5,975 bases of DNA from an uncultured Erysipelotrichaceae bacterium (GTDB taxonomy: Bacteria > Bacillota_I > Bacilli_A > RFN20 > CAG-288): positions 1 through 5,975 of the forward strand of contig CACXYG010000093.1 in the NCBI GenBank assembly GCA_902771745.1, given 5' to 3'. Under the pieces are notes generated by a model. The model searched no databases. It worked only from the letters and a program-made list of their open reading frames with translations, and was not told where the DNA came from. Position numbers and translations under genes: made by a program. Below are positions 5,404 through 5,975 of the stretch, piece after piece. Numbering within the stretch: the stretch's first letter is position 1; every line of letters begins with the position of its first letter.

Positions 5404-5928
5404 GCTGAGCATCAAGAGGCTCAGAAAGATCCGCGCGAGAATATTATTCGTCAGTTAACAAAGCTTGGAGGTACGCCTTACGAGTGTTCGGAGGTGGACA
5501 TCCCTGCTGATTTCAATTACTTCATCCCGTCGAGTCTACTCGCAGACCTAAGACGACAGGTTGTTTCTTTGGGAGAAACAAAGAGTCTGTCTGTGACAAA
5601 CAAAGAGTCTGTCAGTAACAAACAAGCCGTTTCTTATATAGAAACATATCAGAACAAGTATCTTTATAATGTGTCGAACCATTTGGCTCGTCAGTTCTAT
5701 GAGCAACAAGGCATCGAAGTGAGTGATGCTTTTGAGGTCTGTCCTCAGAAGGGTCCCATCATGCAGTGCCGTCATTGCCTGCGTTATTCCTTTGGGTTCT
5801 GTGTGAAGAATGGTGGACACAGACCAGAGTGGAAGGAACCTCTTTCATTGCGATTGGGCGACGGGCGGACGTTCCGTCTGGAGTTTGACTGTAAGCATTG
5901 TCAAATGAATGTGTATGCCAATGAGTAA
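5362..5928 (+). CDS. U32-family peptidase (collagenase-like), C-terminal ~188 residues, 5'-truncated
   Basis: This is the C-terminal part of a U32-family protein of the Bacteroidales type; the N-terminal U32 barrel is missing. Visible hallmarks are EAQKDPRENIIRQLTKLGGT, then YFIPSSLLADLRR, a variable linker, VSNHLARQFYEQQGIEV, and a Cys-rich end: MQCRHCLRYSFGFC, KEPLSLRLGDGRTFRLEFDC, KHCQMNVYA. The five or six Cys in CxxC-type spacing suggest a metal site, as in the family. E. coli relatives act in tRNA and ubiquinone hydroxylation, so peptidase activity is uncertain. The stop is TAA at 5926. The frame is open back to a GTG at 5218, but that part is antisense to the PepV C-terminus and has no U32 character. 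The real reading therefore enters at the junction and has no native start here. Full members are roughly 600 aa or more. The linker carries a 22-bp tandem duplication. Confidence 0.82.
   Translation, partial: GFSLQMGEVVASIVAEHQEAQKDPRENIIRQLTKLGGTPYECSEVDIPADFNYFIPSSLLADLRRQVVSLGETKSLSVTNKESVSNKQAVSYIETYQNKYLYNVSNHLARQFYEQQGIEVSDAFEVCPQKGPIMQCRHCLRYSFGFCVKNGGHRPEWKEPLSLRLGDGRTFRLEFDCKHCQMNVYANE
5561..5581 (+). repeat. Perfect 8-bp hairpin in the U32 gene
   Basis: TTGTTTCT, loop TTGGG, AGAAACAA. It overlaps the first bases of the 22-bp tandem duplication and lies in the variable linker of the U32 gene. The same AGAAAC core recurs in the hairpin at 5629-5645. Confidence 0.55.
5577..5620 (+). 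repeat. 22-bp imperfect tandem duplication in the U32 linker
   Basis: Copy 1 (5577-5598) and copy 2 (5599-5620) both begin AACAAAGAGTCTGTC and match at 20 of 22 positions; AACAA of a third copy follows. Because 22 is not a multiple of three, the two copies are read in different frames (KSLSVTN, then KESVSNK). The overall frame still continues into conserved U32 sequence, so a compensating length change or a tolerant linker is implied. Confidence 0.75.
5629..5645 (+). repeat. Perfect 6-bp hairpin after the tandem duplication
   Basis: GTTTCT, loop TATAT, AGAAAC. With the hairpin at 5561-5581 it brackets the duplicated 22-mer. Both share the GTTTCT/AGAAAC arms, so longer-range pairing between them is also possible. 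Confidence 0.5.
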
Positions 5929-5975
5929 AGCATATATATATAATAGGTGTATTAAGCCTGCTGTTCAGCGGTTGT
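5929..5975. other. Short intergenic tail after the U32 gene
   Basis: It holds an alternating AT run (about 5932-5942) that ends in TATAAT (5939-5944), then a G/C-richer stretch with a weak GCTG/CAGC inverted repeat (about 5960-5969). The window ends before any gene can be recognised. No terminator or promoter can be assigned with confidence. Confidence 0.4.

Noticed and set aside
5365..5415. TTG/ATG at 5410-5415 as a real start of a short 82-aa minus-strand protein
   Set aside because: The segment is the reverse of U32 coding sequence, there is no family start there, and the remainder is clearly the C-terminus of a much larger enzyme.
5945..5975. Possible start of a tRNA (TTCAGCGGTTGT resembles a D-arm)
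   Set aside because: Only the first ~25 bases would be in the window, the universally conserved position 8 does not align cleanly, and no acceptor or anticodon arm can be tested.
1..5975. CRISPR arrays, insertion sequences, phage genes, toxin-antitoxin pairs, riboswitches
   Set aside because: No regularly spaced repeats, transposase or integrase motifs, or long structured leaders were seen on either strand.

Overview
The window carries a HrcA-type heat-shock chaperone operon on the minus strand, read from high to low coordinates: hrcA, grpE, dnaK and the first 179 codons of dnaJ, which runs off the left edge. The gene order, the A/T-rich promoter region with consensus Shine-Dalgarno (SD) sites, the CIRCE operators and a DnaK of low-GC Gram-positive length all point to a Bacillota bacterium. 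The style is compatible with gut Erysipelotrichales-like lineages, but that assignment is inference from memory of protein style, not a search.

Layout. Positions 1-537 hold partial dnaJ; 538-597 hold a strong hairpin and the dnaJ SD; 598-2463 hold dnaK; 2488-3231 hold grpE; 3228-4349 hold hrcA, which overlaps grpE by ATGA. Positions 4350-4505 form the control region: a sigma-A-like promoter, two CIRCE operators (one across the -35, one across the predicted start site and leader), extra CIRCE-like half-sites and an 18-bp A/T palindrome. Positions 4506-4529 are the terminator of the preceding gene, trmB (4531-5163, tRNA m7G46 methyltransferase). trmB follows, by 3 bp, the C-terminal end of a PepV-like M20 dipeptidase.

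The genes work as one circuit. HrcA represses the operon at CIRCE. DnaK, DnaJ and GrpE form the Hsp70 folding machine, with DnaJ and GrpE driving ATP hydrolysis and nucleotide exchange on DnaK. trmB and the dipeptidase form a separate upstream unit insulated by the terminator.

The main anomaly is near 5362-5403. Left of it the minus strand encodes a PepV C-terminus that abruptly loses its N-terminal ~85%. Right of it the plus strand encodes a U32-family peptidase C-terminus of Bacteroidales type, also without its N-terminal part. Two unrelated genes, each missing its 5' end, meet head to head. This looks like a chimeric assembly joint between a Bacillota genome and a Bacteroidales genome, or less likely a real rearrangement. 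I found no convincing undescribed system: the chaperone part is orthodox, and the interesting points are its operator architecture, the junction, and a small repeat cluster in the U32 gene.
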